This document shows positions 63,107 to 64,000 of a stretch of 64,000 nt of DNA, piece after piece. Below the pieces are notes generated by a model that worked only from the letters and a program-made list of their open reading frames with translations, was not told where the DNA came from and ran no database searches. This DNA comes from CBDBJQ01 sp965206405 (GTDB lineage: Bacteria; Pseudomonadota; Alphaproteobacteria; UBA8366). The stretch's first letter is position 1. Every line of letters begins with the position of its first letter. The DNA lies in assembly GCA_965206405.1 (NCBI GenBank), contig CBDBJQ010000006.1, positions 1,116,001 to 1,180,000 of the forward strand. Reading direction: 5' to 3'. The translations under genes were made by a program, and so were the position numbers.

Positions 63107-63123
63107 CCCCCCCCCCCCCCCCC
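63107..63123. repeat. C17 homopolymer tract
   Basis: Seventeen consecutive C bases lie 7 bases after the IS end and 78 bases before the ATG of the surface-protein gene. Long C tracts near surface-protein promoters can vary by slippage. Sequencing error is also possible. Confidence 0.85.
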
Positions 63124-63201
63124 GCAAAAATGTTGAACAAGCCGTTGAATCTGATAAGCTACAGGAGGAGTTGAGTGCGCACTGTAAAGCAAGGGACGTT
63201 C

Positions 63202-64000
63202 ATGACTATCTCAAAGTCTTATCCGGCGGCACCCCACTTTCTGGGGCCGGTCTTCATGGCCACCGCGCGGTTTTGTGCGGTGGCGTTGCTTGCTTTGCTG
63301 TGGGTGGCGCAACCGGCTAGTGCCCAAATGCCTGACCTGAGGGGCACCACAACGCCCCTTCCGGTCACGCCGGGGGGTGATGCGGTGGTGGTCTTTCCCG
63401 ATTTGACCGTGAACGATGAAGATAGCGACCCTGTTGTCGTAAGAATAAGAATCGAGAATCCGGATGACTTGAATGCTGCCGATACCCTGGCCTTCCAAGG
63501 TACTCCGGATACGAGCGGGTTTCAGGTGCAGTTTTTTTCCGGCGCCGAGATTTTAGGTACTGGTAATGATACATTGTTTGGCGCTTTGGCGGGGTTGTCG
63601 GGGGCAGTCGCAGAAAAATGGCATGGTGTGCTCAGGAACATCACCTTTGCGGCACCCGCCGGTAGTGGCGGACGCGAGCTTCGATTATTCGCTGAGGTGC
63701 GATACGATACTACTAATACCTCCTCCGACACCCTGACCCGAACCCTCAACATTGCGGCGGCGCCGCCGACGAACAGCCCGGCGACGGGAAATCCGACGAT
63801 CAGCGGCACGCCCCGGGTGGGGCAGACCCTGACGGCGGAGACCGGGGCGATTGCGGATGCTGATGGCCTTGCGAACGTGACTTTCACCTATCAATGGCTG
63901 GAGGATGGCGTGGCCATTAGCGGGGCGACCGCGCAGACCTTGGTCCCGACGTCGGCGCATGTGGGCGCGGATATTGAGGTACAAGTCAGCTTTACCGACG
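63202..64000 (+). CDS. large exported surface protein, N-terminal part (runs off window)
   Basis: I read this directly from sequence: 266 codons are open from ATG 63202 (AAGGGAC upstream) to the window end. Residues 1-42 form a signal peptide (AVALLALLWVAQPASA, cut after about residue 41). Residues 43-190 include DLTVNDEDSDPVVVRIRIEN and FAAPAGSGGRELRLFA, a beta-rich domain. From about 198 begins a tandem-type Ig-like module (GNPTISGTPRVGQTLTAETG, then FTYQWLEDGVAISGATAQTL) typical of very long marine adhesins and repeat proteins. The function is probably adhesion or surface display. Confidence 0.85.
   Translation, partial: MTISKSYPAAPHFLGPVFMATARFCAVALLALLWVAQPASAQMPDLRGTTTPLPVTPGGDAVVVFPDLTVNDEDSDPVVVRIRIENPDDLNAADTLAFQGTPDTSGFQVQFFSGAEILGTGNDTLFGALAGLSGAVAEKWHGVLRNITFAAPAGSGGRELRLFAEVRYDTTNTSSDTLTRTLNIAAAPPTNSPATGNPTISGTPRVGQTLTAETGAIADADGLANVTFTYQWLEDGVAISGATAQTLVPTSAHVGADIEVQVSFTD

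Overview
The window is GC-rich DNA from an alphaproteobacterium, most like Rhodospirillales-type marine or host-associated lineages. The supporting evidence is the recA-alaS-(icd) neighbourhood, an alphaproteobacterial DksA with a degenerate zinc finger, an NADP-isocitrate dehydrogenase of about 404 residues, and the short Psd/PssA pair. Everything is read from sequence alone. Family names rest on motif recognition, not database searches.

Layout. 1-2065: 5' part of a 2-hydroxyacid dehydrogenase, an IS5-type element, and a decayed tripartite tricarboxylate transporter (tctC, tctA). 2295-9946: formate-tetrahydrofolate ligase, then a complete dipeptide-type ABC transporter on the minus strand. 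10111-15296: a compact minus-strand operon of acyl-CoA synthetase, SDR, PLP decarboxylase and cytochrome P450. 15483-25700: metabolic genes (nitroreductase, sulfatase, Asp/Glu racemase, PrpF isomerase, alcohol dehydrogenase, ArgE-type deacylase, N-formylglutamate amidohydrolase) plus an AT-richer lipoprotein gene. 25753-31059: NAD kinase, then a molybdenum-cofactor group (moaA, fdhD, mobA, a DUF364 protein). 31228-38634: dksA, recA, alaS, a MoxR ATPase and a VWA protein. 38737-41199 and 45890-53420: mobile-element and defence-system debris (IS1380, IS21, serine recombinase, type III Res, AbiE, GmrSD, one CRISPR-like repeat) around a core block icd, psd, pssA, CoA-transferase. 53839-62470: sfsA, map, tRNA-Sec, a two-gene selenoprotein unit, a methyltransferase, and a catabolic trio (hydroxyacyl-CoA dehydrogenase, thiolase, glutaryl-CoA dehydrogenase). 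62472-64000: a truncated second IS5-type copy, a 17-C tract, and the start of a large exported surface protein.

The most notable system is at 55477-57378. A selenocysteine tRNA (anticodon UCA) lies 24 bases upstream of a 380-residue protein, followed by a gene interrupted by one in-frame TGA. Reading that TGA as selenocysteine restores a 183-residue protein with a U-G-S-C-x-x-C-C motif, and a candidate bacterial SECIS hairpin starts within the TGA. The conventional ORF would stop at residue 101. The moaA/fdhD/mobA genes fit a selenium- and molybdenum-using formate metabolism, but no formate dehydrogenase is in view.

A second theme is short in-phase tandem duplications (12, 18, 21 and 36 bp) at gene ends, low-complexity tails and intergenic leaders. 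A third is homopolymer tracts of 17-18 C, one of them about 80 bp upstream of the surface-protein gene.
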